64,000 nucleotides of DNA, from positions 22,896 to 86,895 of the forward strand of contig NZ_AUGQ01000011.1 in NCBI RefSeq assembly GCF_000422745.1, in the 5' to 3' direction. The notes below the pieces were generated by a model that did no database searches, was not told the DNA's origin, and was given only the letters and a program-made list of their open reading frames with translations. The stretch's first letter is position 1. Every line of letters begins with the position of its first letter. Positions 46,431 to 54,790 of this stretch are shown here, piece by piece. A program made the translations under genes and the position numbers. Source of the DNA: Microbacterium gubbeenense DSM 15944 (GTDB taxonomy: Bacteria > Actinomycetota > Actinomycetes > Actinomycetales > Microbacteriaceae).

Positions 46431-47935
46431 TGACGGATCTCACCAGGCTCACCGCCGCAGACCTGGCGGCGAAGCTCGCCTCGGGCGAGGTATCGAGCGC
46501 CGAAGCGACCGAGGCGCACCTCGAGCGGATCCGCGAGGTCGACGGCGACGTGCACGCCTTCCTGCACGTCAGCGACTCGGCCGTCGATGTCGCGCGCTCG
46601 ATCGACGAGCGCCGCGCCGCGGGCGAGCAGCTGCACGAGTTGGCCGGCGTGCCGCTCGCGGTCAAGGACGTGCTCGTCACGACCGACATGCCCTCCACGT
46701 CCGGATCGAAGATCCTCGAGGGGTACATGTCGCCGTACGACGCCACCGTGGTCGCGAAGTCGCGCGCCGCGGGCCTCGTGCCGCTCGGCAAGACGAACAT
46801 GGACGAATTCGCGATGGGATCCTCGACCGAGCACTCGGCGTACGGCCCGACGCGCAACCCGTGGGATCTCGATCGCATCCCGGGCGGCTCGGGCGGCGGT
46901 TCGGCCGCGGCCGTCGCCGCGTTCGAGGCGCCGCTCGCGCTCGGCTCCGACACCGGCGGATCGATCCGCCAGCCCGCGCATGTGACCGGAACGGTCGGCT
47001 TCAAGCCCACCTACGGCGGCGTGAGCCGGTACGGCTCGATCGCCCTGGCCTCGAGCCTCGACCAGGTCGGCCCTGTCACCCGCACCGTCCTCGACGCCGG
47101 CCTGCTGCACGACGTGATCGGCGGGCACGACCCGCACGATGCCACGTCGCTCACGACCGACTGGCCGTCCTTCGCCGCCGCCGCGCGCGAGGGCGCGACG
47201 GGCCAGGTGCTCAAGGGTCTGAAGGTCGGCCTCGTCAAGGAGCTCGTCGGCTTCTCCTCGGCCGTCGATCAGTCCTTCACCGCCGCCGTCGCGAAGCTCG
47301 AGCAGGCGGGCGCCGAGGTCGTCGAGATCAGCGCGCCGCACTTCGAGTACGCGACGGCCGCCTACTACCTGATCCTGCCGGCGGAGGCCTCGAGCAACCT
47401 CGCGAAGTTCGACTCCGTGCGGTTCGGAATGCGCGCAGATGTTGCAGGCACCGTTGAGGACGTCATGTCGGCCACGCGCGGCGCGGGCTTCGGCCCCGAG
47501 GTCAAGCGGCGCATCATCCTCGGCACCTATGCGCTCTCGGCCGGGTACTACGACGCGTACTACGGCAGCGCGCAGAAGGTGCGCACGCTGATCCAGCAGG
47601 ACTTCGCGGCCGCGTTCGCGAACGTCGACGTGATCGCGACGCCGTCCGCGCCGACGACGGCGTTCAAACTCGGCGCGAAGCTCGATGATCCGCTCGCGAT
47701 GTACGCGAACGACCTCGCGACGATCCCCGCGAACCTCGCGGGCATCCCCGGCATCTCGATCCCGTCAGGCCTGTCGGCCGAAGACGGGCTGCCCATCGGC
47801 ATCCAGTTCCTGGCACCCGCCCACGAGGACGCGCGCCTCTATCGCGTGTCGGCGGCGCTCGAGGCGATTCTGGTGGACGAGTGGGGCGGTCCGCTGCTCG
47901 ACCGGGCACCCGCGCTGAACGGAGGGGCACGCTGA
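46430..47935 (+). CDS. gatA: Asp/Glu-tRNA amidotransferase subunit GatA
   Basis: A 501-residue amidase-signature enzyme that hydrolyses glutamine and channels ammonia to GatB. The catalytic Lys is in '[20 protein letters not shown]', the cis-Ser in '[20 protein letters not shown]' and the nucleophile Ser in '[20 protein letters not shown]'. The ATG at 46430 overlaps the gatC TGA; the GTG one codon earlier is also possible. The TGA overlaps the gatB ATG by one base. Confidence 0.97.
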   Translation: MTDLTRLTAADLAAKLASGEVSSAEATEAHLERIREVDGDVHAFLHVSDSAVDVARSIDERRAAGEQLHELAGVPLAVKDVLVTTDMPSTSGSKILEGYMSPYDATVVAKSRAAGLVPLGKTNMDEFAMGSSTEHSAYGPTRNPWDLDRIPGGSGGGSAAAVAAFEAPLALGSDTGGSIRQPAHVTGTVGFKPTYGGVSRYGSIALASSLDQVGPVTRTVLDAGLLHDVIGGHDPHDATSLTTDWPSFAAAAREGATGQVLKGLKVGLVKELVGFSSAVDQSFTAAVAKLEQAGAEVVEISAPHFEYATAAYYLILPAEASSNLAKFDSVRFGMRADVAGTVEDVMSATRGAGFGPEVKRRIILGTYALSAGYYDAYYGSAQKVRTLIQQDFAAAFANVDVIATPSAPTTAFKLGAKLDDPLAMYANDLATIPANLAGIPGISIPSGLSAEDGLPIGIQFLAPAHEDARLYRVSAALEAILVDEWGGPLLDRAPALNGGAR

Positions 47936-49446
47936 TGGCTGCCAAGCTGATGGACTTCGACAAGGCGCTCGAGATGTTCGAGCCGGTCATCGGGCTCGAG
48001 GTGCACATCGAGCTCAACACCCGCACCAAGATGTTCTCCGCGGCGGGCAACCCCGCCAACGAGGAGTTCCACGGCGCGGAGCCGAACACGCTGATCGCGC
48101 CGGTCGACCTCGGGCTGCCCGGGGCGATGCCGGTGGTCAACGCCGAGGCGATCCTCAGCTCGATCAGCCTGGGCCTCGCGCTCGGGTGCTCGATCGCGCC
48201 GTCGAGCCGCTTCGCGCGGAAGAACTACTTCTATCCCGACCTCGGCAAGAACTACCAGATCAGCCAGTACGACGAGCCGATCGCGTTCGAGGGGTCCGTC
48301 GAGGTCGAGCTCGAGGACGGCGAGATCATCGTGGTGCCGATCGAGCGCGCGCACATGGAGGAGGACGCGGGCAAGCTCACGCACATGGGCGGATCCTCGG
48401 GCCGGATCCAGGGCGCGTCGAGCTCGCTCGTCGACTACAACCGCGCCGGCGTGCCGCTCGTCGAGATCGTGACGCACCCGATCTACGGCACGGAGCACCG
48501 CGCCCCCGAGGTCGCCAAGGCGTACCTCGGCACGATCCGCGACATCGCGCGCGGGCTCGGCATCAGCGAGGCCCGCATGGAGCGCGGCAACGTGCGCTGC
48601 GACGCCAACGTGTCGCTGCGTCCGCGCGGGGCCGAGAAGCTCGGCACGCGCACGGAGACGAAGAACGTCAACTCGATGCGATCGGTCGAGCGCGCGGTGC
48701 GCTACGAGATCCGCCGCCAGGCCGTGATCCTCGCCGAAGGCGGATCGATCACGCAGGAGACGCGCCACTGGCACGAGGACACGGGGGAGACCTCGCCCGG
48801 CCGGCCGAAGTCCGACGCCGACGACTACCGCTACTTCCCCGAGCCCGACCTGCTGCCGGTCGAGCCGAGCGAGAAGCTGATCGAGGATCTGCGCGCGAAG
48901 CTGCCCGAGGCGCCGGCCCCGAAGCGTCGCCGGCTGCGGGCCGAGTGGGGCTTCACCCCGCTCGAGTTCCAGGACGTCGCGAACGGCGGACTGACCGACG
49001 CGGTCGAGCAGACGATCGCGGCGGGCGCGACGCCGGCGACCGCGCGCAAGTGGTGGACGGGCGAGATCGCCCGCATCGCGAACGCCCAGGACCGCGACGC
49101 GGCAGACCTCGTGAGCCCCGCTCACGTGGCGGCACTGCAGAAGCTGGTCGATGATGGCACGCTCACGGACAAGCTCGCGCGGCAGGTGCTCGAGGGCGTC
49201 ATCGCCGGCGAGGGATCCCCGCAGGAGGTCGTCGACCAGCGCGGTCTCGCGGTCGTCTCCGACGACGGAGCGCTCATCGCCGCGATCGACGACGCGCTCC
49301 AGTCGCAGCCGGACGTGCTCGAGAAGATCAAGTCGGGCAAGGTGCAGGCCGCCGGCGCCATCATCGGCGCCGTCATGAAGGCGATGAAGGGGCAGGCCGA
49401 CGCGGCACGCGTGCGCGAGCTCGTGCTCGAGCGCGCCCAGGCGTAG
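47935..49446 (+). CDS. gatB: Asp/Glu-tRNA amidotransferase subunit GatB
   Basis: A 503-residue subunit that phosphorylates and amidates the misacylated tRNA. Marks are '[20 protein letters not shown]', '[20 protein letters not shown]', '[20 protein letters not shown]', '[12 protein letters not shown]' and '[18 protein letters not shown]'. The C-terminal YqeY-like tail helical domain ends '[12 protein letters not shown]'. The ATG at 47935 matches the normal GatB start. It completes the gatCAB set, implying indirect Gln-tRNA synthesis in this organism. Confidence 0.97.
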   Translation: MAAKLMDFDKALEMFEPVIGLEVHIELNTRTKMFSAAGNPANEEFHGAEPNTLIAPVDLGLPGAMPVVNAEAILSSISLGLALGCSIAPSSRFARKNYFYPDLGKNYQISQYDEPIAFEGSVEVELEDGEIIVVPIERAHMEEDAGKLTHMGGSSGRIQGASSSLVDYNRAGVPLVEIVTHPIYGTEHRAPEVAKAYLGTIRDIARGLGISEARMERGNVRCDANVSLRPRGAEKLGTRTETKNVNSMRSVERAVRYEIRRQAVILAEGGSITQETRHWHEDTGETSPGRPKSDADDYRYFPEPDLLPVEPSEKLIEDLRAKLPEAPAPKRRRLRAEWGFTPLEFQDVANGGLTDAVEQTIAAGATPATARKWWTGEIARIANAQDRDAADLVSPAHVAALQKLVDDGTLTDKLARQVLEGVIAGEGSPQEVVDQRGLAVVSDDGALIAAIDDALQSQPDVLEKIKSGKVQAAGAIIGAVMKAMKGQADAARVRELVLERAQA

Positions 49447-49476
49447 CCATTGCTGCACGCCTCTGGTGAGGGGACC

Positions 49477-50700
49477 ATGGGCACTGTGCGGAAGACACGA
49501 CTGACCAGGATCGCGGTGGCGCTCGGCGCGGCCGCGGTCCTGGTCGCGTGTTCGCCGGGCGGCGGAGGCGCGGCGCCGGAACTGACCGCGACATCGTCGC
49601 CGGTGCCGAGTGCCGCGCCGACTCCGACCCCTGCTCCGACTGCTTCTCCGACTCCCACACCGAGCCCGTCGCCCGTGCCACAGACGGACGAGGCGCGCGC
49701 AGCAGCGCTCGTGGCCGGGATGTCGACGATCGAGCGCGCGGGGGTCGTCGTCATGGGGCACGCCCCCGGAACCGACCCCGCTCCGCTCGTCGGCCTGCTC
49801 GAGTCCGGGCCTCAGGGGCTGATCCTGATGGGCGATAACATCGCCGCGGATCCCGACGCGCAGCGCCTCGTGAGCGACGCGGTCGCCTCGTCGGCGACGC
49901 CCGCGCCCCTCATCGCCATCGACGAGGAGGGCGGCGACGTCACGCGCCTGCCGTGGGACGGTCTACCGTCGGCGCGGGAGCTGAAAGGCGCGGATCCGTC
50001 GGCCGTCACGGCCGCGTTCGACGCGCGCGCCGACCTGCTGGGCGCGGCGGGCATCACGGTCAACTTCGGCATCGTCGCCGACGTGCCGCCGGACGAGGGC
50101 TCGTTCATCTTCTCGCGCGCGTACGGCACGGATCCGGAGATCGTCGCGGACGCGGTGCGCGCGGCGGTCGCCGGCGAGGGCGACCGGATCCTGTCGACCC
50201 TCAAGCACTTCCCGGGGCACGGGGCCGCATCCGGCGACTCGCACAGCTCGATCCCGACGACCGACGAGACGTACGACGAGTGGATGGGCAGCGACGCCGT
50301 GCCGTTCGCCGCGGGAATCGACGAGGGCGCCGAGCTCGTCATGGTGGGACACCTGCGGTTCACGGGCGTCGACGAGCGCCCCGCCTCCCTGTCGCCCGAG
50401 TGGTACCGCATCCTCCGCGACGACCTCGGCTTCGAGGGGGTCGCTGTCACGGACGACCTCGGCATGCTGACCTCATCGGGAGAAGCCGCGTACGCGGATC
50501 CGGTCGCCAACGCCACGTCGGCCCTGGGCGCGGGGGCCGACCTCGTGCTCACGGTCGTCGGGGCGTCCGCGGAGGAGCATGCGCGCATCGTCGACGGCAT
50601 CGCGGCGGCGACCGAGCGCGGCGAGATCCCCGCGGATCGCCTGGCCGAGGCGGCCGAACGCGTCATGACGCTCCGCCTCGCGGCGGATCCGGGAGAATAG
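49477..50700 (+). CDS. Lipoprotein glycoside hydrolase family 3, NagZ-like beta-N-acetylhexosaminidase
   Basis: A 407-residue lipoprotein. The signal ends in lipobox 'VLVACSPGGG' with Cys near residue 26, then a Pro/Thr/Ser linker, then a GH3 catalytic domain. The NagZ histidine/aspartate loop is 'LKHFPGHGAASGDSHSSIPT', and the nucleophile Asp is in 'GVAVTDDLGM' near 318. It would remove N-acetylglucosamine from muropeptides outside the cell, unlike the cytoplasmic NagZ of E. coli. The ATG at 49477 follows 'ggtgagggg'; the upstream ATG-less extension is rejected. dinB starts four bases after its stop. Confidence 0.92.
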   Translation: MGTVRKTRLTRIAVALGAAAVLVACSPGGGGAAPELTATSSPVPSAAPTPTPAPTASPTPTPSPSPVPQTDEARAAALVAGMSTIERAGVVVMGHAPGTDPAPLVGLLESGPQGLILMGDNIAADPDAQRLVSDAVASSATPAPLIAIDEEGGDVTRLPWDGLPSARELKGADPSAVTAAFDARADLLGAAGITVNFGIVADVPPDEGSFIFSRAYGTDPEIVADAVRAAVAGEGDRILSTLKHFPGHGAASGDSHSSIPTTDETYDEWMGSDAVPFAAGIDEGAELVMVGHLRFTGVDERPASLSPEWYRILRDDLGFEGVAVTDDLGMLTSSGEAAYADPVANATSALGAGADLVLTVVGASAEEHARIVDGIAAATERGEIPADRLAEAAERVMTLRLAADPGE

Positions 50701-50704
50701 ATCC

Positions 50705-51958
50705 GTGGGCAGGCAGGACGGATCGGGACGGCTGTATTCGCCGCCCGGCGCGGATGACTCCGGCGCGCACATCCTGCACGTCGACATGGACGCGTTCTTC
50801 GTCGCGGTCGAGGTGCTCGACGATCCGTCGCTCGCGGGCAAGCCCGTCGTCATCGCCCACAACGACGCGCGCTCGGTCGTCTCGAGCGCGTCGTACGAGG
50901 CGCGCCGGTACGGGGTGAGGTCGGCGATGCCGCTCGGGATGGCGCTCAGCCGGTGCCCGAAGGCCATCGTCGTGCCGCCGACCTTCGAGCGCTATCGCGA
51001 GACGTCGGCGCAGGTGATGGAGGTGTTCCGCAGCATCACACCGCTCGTCGAGCCGCTCTCGATCGACGAGGCGTTCCTCGACGTCTCCGGCGCACGCCGC
51101 CTGTGGGGCACGCCGGGGCAGGTCGCGGCACTGATCCGGCGGCGCGTGGAGGACGAGGTCGGCATCACCTGCAGCGTGGGCGCCGCGGCGACCAAGCACG
51201 TCGCGAAGATGGCGTCGACCGCGTCGAAGCCGAACGGGCTGCTCATCATTCCCGCCGCGCGCACGCAGGAGTTCCTCGATCCGAGACCGGCGGGCGCCAT
51301 GTGGGGCGTCGGCCCGAAGGCGGCGGAGGCCCTGACCTCGCGCGCGATCCGGACGATCCGCGACGTGCGCGAGACGCCGGTGGCCGCTCTCGCGCGCATC
51401 CTCGGAACCGCGCAGGCGCAGCGGATCCACGACCTGGCGAACGGGCGGGATCCGCGCGGCATCGAGACGGAGCGCACCGAGAAGTCGATCTCGCACGAGG
51501 AGACCTTCCGCACCGATGTCACGGATCCGAACGTGCTGCGCGGCGAGATCCTGCGCCTGGCCGACAAAGTGGCGGTCCGCCTCCGCGCGGCGGACCTCGA
51601 GGCCTCGGGAGTGGCGATCAAGGTGCGCTTCGACGACTTCCAGACGCTGACGAGATCGCAGGCGCTGACGGATCCCACGAGCGTGGGCCAGCGCATCGCG
51701 CAGGTGGCGCGCGACCTCCTGTCCGCGGTCGATCTCCGGGCGCCCGTGCGGCTCATCGGCGTGCGCGCGGAGCGGCTCGTGCCGGCGGGATCCGCGGCGC
51801 TCGCGCTCTGGGACGACGACGGCGAATGGAAGCAGGTCGACGGCGCGCTCGACAAGCTCGCCCAGCGCTTCGGCACGGGGTCGATCACGCGCGCGGCGTT
51901 CCTCACGCGCGATCAACATCTTCCCGACGCGGAACGGCCTGCCGAGGACAGCGACTGA
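50705..51958 (+). CDS. dinB: DNA polymerase IV (Y-family)
   Basis: A 417-residue translesion polymerase. Catalytic acids are in 'ILHVDMDAFFVAVEVLDDPS' near residues 22-41 and 'PLSIDEAFLDVSGARRLWG' near 115-133. The HhH thumb includes 'MWGVGPKAAEALTSRAIRTI', and the little-finger domain runs from about 250. No obvious beta-clamp peptide stands out at the C-terminus, which ends in an acidic tail. The GTG at 50705 is used; no LexA-like box is seen directly upstream since it is in an operon. Confidence 0.95.
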   Translation: MGRQDGSGRLYSPPGADDSGAHILHVDMDAFFVAVEVLDDPSLAGKPVVIAHNDARSVVSSASYEARRYGVRSAMPLGMALSRCPKAIVVPPTFERYRETSAQVMEVFRSITPLVEPLSIDEAFLDVSGARRLWGTPGQVAALIRRRVEDEVGITCSVGAAATKHVAKMASTASKPNGLLIIPAARTQEFLDPRPAGAMWGVGPKAAEALTSRAIRTIRDVRETPVAALARILGTAQAQRIHDLANGRDPRGIETERTEKSISHEETFRTDVTDPNVLRGEILRLADKVAVRLRAADLEASGVAIKVRFDDFQTLTRSQALTDPTSVGQRIAQVARDLLSAVDLRAPVRLIGVRAERLVPAGSAALALWDDDGEWKQVDGALDKLAQRFGTGSITRAAFLTRDQHLPDAERPAEDSD

Positions 51959-51975
51959 ACGGGTACTCTGATGTC

Positions 51976-52305
51976 ATGCCCAACATCGCGATTGAACTCG
52001 GAAAGCTCAGTGGCAACCTCGGCGTCACGGCCGCATACGGCGAACAGCAGGACCTGGACGGCGTGAAGGTCCTTCCTGTGGCCGCCGCGTGGTCCGGCTT
52101 CGGCGGCGGCAGCGACGAGGCCGGCAACGGCGGCGGCGGTGGCGGCGGATTCTCGCTGCCGGTCGGCGCATACGTACGCCGCGGCAGCGAGTTCCGGTTC
52201 GCTCCGAACCCCGTGACGCTGATCCTGGTCCTGACGCCCTTCGTGTGCGTGGCCGGGCGCGCGCTCGGCTACGTCGTGAAGAGCCTCAAGAAGAAGCGGC
52301 GCTGA
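51976..52305 (+). CDS. GerW/YtfJ family protein
   Basis: A 109-residue protein of the GerW (YtfJ) family: 'GVTAAYGEQQDLDGVKVLPV', then 'GFGGGS' and a seven-Gly run, 'LPVGAYVRRGSEFRFAPNPV', and a hydrophobic segment near residues 78-97 followed by 'KSLKKKRR'. In Bacillus the family member is a spore protein, but actinobacterial copies occur in non-sporulating species with unknown role. A C-terminal membrane anchor is likely. The stop overlaps the next gene's presumed start. Confidence 0.85.
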   Translation: MPNIAIELGKLSGNLGVTAAYGEQQDLDGVKVLPVAAAWSGFGGGSDEAGNGGGGGGGFSLPVGAYVRRGSEFRFAPNPVTLILVLTPFVCVAGRALGYVVKSLKKKRR

Positions 52306-52853
52306 GCCAGCTCGACGAGGCCGCACTCGGCGAGATCGCCCGTGCGGCCGTTCGCGCTGTCCGCGCGGATCCCCGCGGGCGGATCGTCATCGACGGCCGC
52401 AGCGGGGCCGGTAAGACGACGATCGCGCATCAGATAGCGGACGACACCGGCGCGCGCGTCGTCTCGCTCGACGAGTTCTATCCCGGCTGGGAAGGGCTCG
52501 AGGAGGCGACGCGGATCGCCGCGCGGCTGGTCGCCGATCACGCGGCGGGGCGCGAGGGCGCGTACCGCCGGTGGGACTGGGAACGGGGCGCGTGGCTCCG
52601 TCGCGAACACGTCGTGGATCCGGGCATTCGGCTCATCATCGAGGGGTGCGGTTCGTTGACCGCGTCGTCGGCGCGCGCCGCGACCGCGTCGATCTGGATC
52701 GACGGCGATGCGGCGGCGCGACGGCAGCGCGCGCTCGAGCGAGACGGCGACGGGTTCCGCGCGTTCTGGGACGTGTGGGCGGCGCAGGAGGACGCGCACA
52801 TCCGGGCGCATGATCCGCGCCGGCTCGCGACCTACGCCGCGGACGTGGTCTAA
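52302..52853 (+). CDS. P-loop nucleoside/nucleotide kinase-like protein (possible CTG start)
   Basis: A small ATP-binding protein of about 183 residues resembling uridine kinase/AAA_17-type kinases. Walker A is 'IDGRSGAGKTTIAHQI' near residues 26-41, and 'VVSLDEFYPGWEGLEEATRI' is the substrate Asp region. An R-rich lid-like helix includes 'AAARRQRALERDGDGFRAFW'. No ATG, GTG or TTG precedes Walker A after the GerW gene. The CTG at 52302 overlaps the GerW stop as CTGA, in the manner of the other couplings. A GTG at 52245 inside the GerW gene would add 19 residues. Confidence 0.78.
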   Translation: MSQLDEAALGEIARAAVRAVRADPRGRIVIDGRSGAGKTTIAHQIADDTGARVVSLDEFYPGWEGLEEATRIAARLVADHAAGREGAYRRWDWERGAWLRREHVVDPGIRLIIEGCGSLTASSARAATASIWIDGDAAARRQRALERDGDGFRAFWDVWAAQEDAHIRAHDPRRLATYAADVV

Positions 52854-53314
52854 CTGGCGTCCTGCTCCGCGACCTGCACGAGGCCCTCGAGGCGATAGCC
52901 GAGCCATTCGTACAGGCCGTAGGCCGGGTCGTCCTCCTCGTGCTCTGCGCCGTCGGCGATGCCGAGCCGGCCCGCGAGCACCAGCCGCAGCGCGGACAGC
53001 GTGCGCAGCCACGGCTCGAGGTCGGCGATCGAGACGTCGACGGGGGAGAGGGCGTCGGCGACGCCGGCGTCCTCCACGCGCGAGAGGTCGTTCGAGACGG
53101 TCGCCGCATCGTGGGCGCGCCGGCCCAGCAGATCCGCGCGGGTGACCTGACGGAACTCGCTCGAGGCCTCCGCATCGTCCGGGTACACGTCGGGCGTCAG
53201 GCGCTCGAGGGCCGGATCGCCGACGGGTTCGGTGACGAGCTCCTGGAACTGACCGACGAGGTTCGTCAGGTGCGCCGCCTCCACGCGCGTGAGGGTGAGG
53301 ATCACGTGTGTCAC
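52850..53314 (-). CDS. DUF2017 family protein (clpS neighbour)
   Basis: A 154-residue protein starting 'MTHVILTLTRVEAAHLTNLV' with 'PDVYPDDAEASSEFRQVTRA' and 'EPWLRTLSALRLVLAGRLGI', matching DUF2017, an actinobacterial family usually placed directly after clpS. It has no catalytic motif and may be an adaptor-related regulator. The GTG at 53314 overlaps the clpS stop (GTGA). Its TAG stop shares bases with the TAA of the convergent kinase-like gene. Confidence 0.88.
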   Translation of the reverse strand: MTHVILTLTRVEAAHLTNLVGQFQELVTEPVGDPALERLTPDVYPDDAEASSEFRQVTRADLLGRRAHDAATVSNDLSRVEDAGVADALSPVDVSIADLEPWLRTLSALRLVLAGRLGIADGAEHEEDDPAYGLYEWLGYRLEGLVQVAEQDAS

Positions 53315-53595
53315 TGGGGTGCCTTTCGAACGGTCGCCCAGAGGCCGTAGTCGTGCATCGCCTGGGCGTGGAGCTCCATCTGTTCGCGCGCGCCCTCGGC
53401 CACCACGGCGTGGCCGTCGCGATGAACCTCGAGCATGCGCGCGGTCGCGGCGTCGTGGCCGAACCCGAAGTACTCGCGGAACACGCGCACGACGTAGCTC
53501 ATGAGGTTGACGGGGTCGTCCCAGACGACGGTCTGCCATGGAACGGCGGGGGCGACGGAGAGATCCTCGACGATCTCGGGTTCAGCGAGAGCCAT
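53311..53595 (-). CDS. clpS: ATP-dependent Clp protease adaptor ClpS
   Basis: A 94-residue N-end-rule adaptor delivering substrates to ClpC/ClpA-ClpP. The core is 'WQTVVWDDPVNLMSYVVRVF' (substrate pocket) followed by 'ARMLEVHRDGHAVVAEGARE' and a C-terminal helix. The ATG at 53595 overlaps the metallopeptidase stop by one base; the longer upstream frame is noncoding. The first 20 residues are a flexible extension as expected. Confidence 0.95.
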   Translation of the reverse strand: MALAEPEIVEDLSVAPAVPWQTVVWDDPVNLMSYVVRVFREYFGFGHDAATARMLEVHRDGHAVVAEGAREQMELHAQAMHDYGLWATVRKAPQ

Positions 53596-53936
53596 CACGC
53601 CCACCCCAGTTCGTGCAGCTGCGCGTCGTCGATGCCGTAGAAGTGCGCGATCTCGTGCACGAGGGTCGTGTGGACCTCGTCGCGCAGCTCGTCGGTCGTC
53701 TCGCACTGCGCGAGATGCGACTCGCGATAGACGATGATCCTGTCGGGCAGCTCGCCCATGCCGTACCGGTCGCGCTCGGTGAGGGCGAAGCCGTCGTACA
53801 GCCCGAGCAGGTCGAGAGAGCCGTCCTCCGGGCGGTCCTCGACGACGAAGATGACGTTGTCGAGCCCATCGACCATGTCGTCGCGCAACCGGTCGAGCTC
53901 TTCGACGACGAGTGCCTCGAACTCCTCCGCATTCAT
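53595..53936 (-). CDS. Zincin-like metallopeptidase family protein
   Basis: A 113-residue minimal metallopeptidase of the DUF1025 type. The zinc motif 'VHEIAHFYGIDDAQLHELGW' has HExxHxxGxxD, and 'PDRIIVYRESHLAQC' is the conserved strand. Members are compact cytoplasmic proteins with uncertain natural substrates. It heads the three-gene clpS operon on the minus strand. The 100 bases between it and rnhA hold no visible gene. Confidence 0.92.
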   Translation of the reverse strand: MNAEEFEALVVEELDRLRDDMVDGLDNVIFVVEDRPEDGSLDLLGLYDGFALTERDRYGMGELPDRIIVYRESHLAQCETTDELRDEVHTTLVHEIAHFYGIDDAQLHELGWA

Positions 53937-54036
53937 GCATCCAGCCTAGTAGCGCGGGGCCGTGCGGACCCCGAGAGACGGCGTGCGCGCGGACTTCGTG
54001 ATGCGTCCGATACGGCGGGGCTGCCCTCTGCGCGAC

Positions 54037-54693
54037 TCAGATCAGCGCGCGGAGGAACTCCTCCGGACTCACACCCGCTTCGTGGGCGCGGGCCGTCAGC
54101 CGTGTGTGCTCGTCGGGCGAGACGACGATCCGGATCTCGGTGAACGGATCCTCCTCGATGTCGTCGAACAGCGTGGGGTGAACGGGAAGCGCGGGCGCCG
54201 GTTCTGCCCGGGTGCTGACCAGGGCCGCCGCACCGGCGAAGCCCGGGCCGCTCTTGACCGGGGTGCCATTCTGGTATGCCTGAGCCGCGCCGTTGGCGCG
54301 CACGTCGGCGGCCTCGTTGAGGGGATGCCCGGCGTGGCCCTTCACCCATTCGAACCGCACGCGGCGGCCCTTCATAGCGGCGTCGAGCGCCTGGATGATC
54401 TCAAGGTTCATGACCGGCTTGCCGTCGGCCTTCTTCCAGCCCTTCTTCTTCCAGCCGGGCATCCACTTGGTGATCGAGTCGATCACGTAGCGGCTGTCGC
54501 AGTGGATGAGCAGATCCTCGTCAGTGTGCGCCGTTGCGCGCAGCAGCTCGAGCACGGCGGTGAGCTCGCCGATGTTGTTCGTGCCGTGCGGCGCGCCGCC
54601 GGCGGCCCAACTGTCGTCGTCGATGTACCAGGCCCAGCCCATGGGGCCGGGGTTTCCGAGGGCGGAGCCATCCGCGGCGGCGATGATCGTCAT
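54037..54693 (-). CDS. rnhA: Ribonuclease HI with C-terminal extension
   Basis: A 218-residue protein. Residues 1 to about 148 are RNase HI with all acidic catalytic residues visible: 'AAADGSALGNPGPMGWAWYI' (Asp), 'GTNNIGELTAVLELLRATA' (Glu), 'IHCDSRYVIDSITKWMPGWK' (Asp) and 'HPLNEAADVRANG' (Asp). The extra 70 residues end in 'EIRIVVSPDEHTRLTARAHE', a strand then helices, resembling a ribbon-helix-helix or similar small domain. The ATG at 54693 follows a G-run; the upstream in-frame ATG at 54714 would add seven residues. Confidence 0.92.
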   Translation of the reverse strand: MTIIAAADGSALGNPGPMGWAWYIDDDSWAAGGAPHGTNNIGELTAVLELLRATAHTDEDLLIHCDSRYVIDSITKWMPGWKKKGWKKADGKPVMNLEIIQALDAAMKGRRVRFEWVKGHAGHPLNEAADVRANGAAQAYQNGTPVKSGPGFAGAAALVSTRAEPAPALPVHPTLFDDIEEDPFTEIRIVVSPDEHTRLTARAHEAGVSPEEFLRALI

Positions 54694-54723
54694 CCCCCCA
54701 GCGTATTCGTCCACCCGCGCCCG

Positions 54724-54784
54724 CCTGAACCACCCCCAAGATGCTCCAATGACAGCTCTATAGAACTGTTGGCGTCAGGTTGAG
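54724..54784 (+). repeat. Palindrome-family repeat, copy A
   Basis: A 61-base unit beginning cctgaacc and ending gttggcgtcaggttgag. It aligns without gaps to copy C at 56044-56104, with about 43 of 61 bases identical and the last 16 bases identical. Its internal palindrome is degenerate compared with copies B and C. It lies in the divergent gap between rnhA and the unrecognised gene at 54791 and supplies part of that gene's ribosome binding region. Confidence 0.65.
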
Positions 54785-54790
54785 GGGAGG

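Noticed and set aside
54694..54790. tRNA or small RNA gene in the rnhA divergent gap
   Set aside because: No cloverleaf or CCA-type structure is present; the region is explained by repeat copy A and the ribosome binding site.
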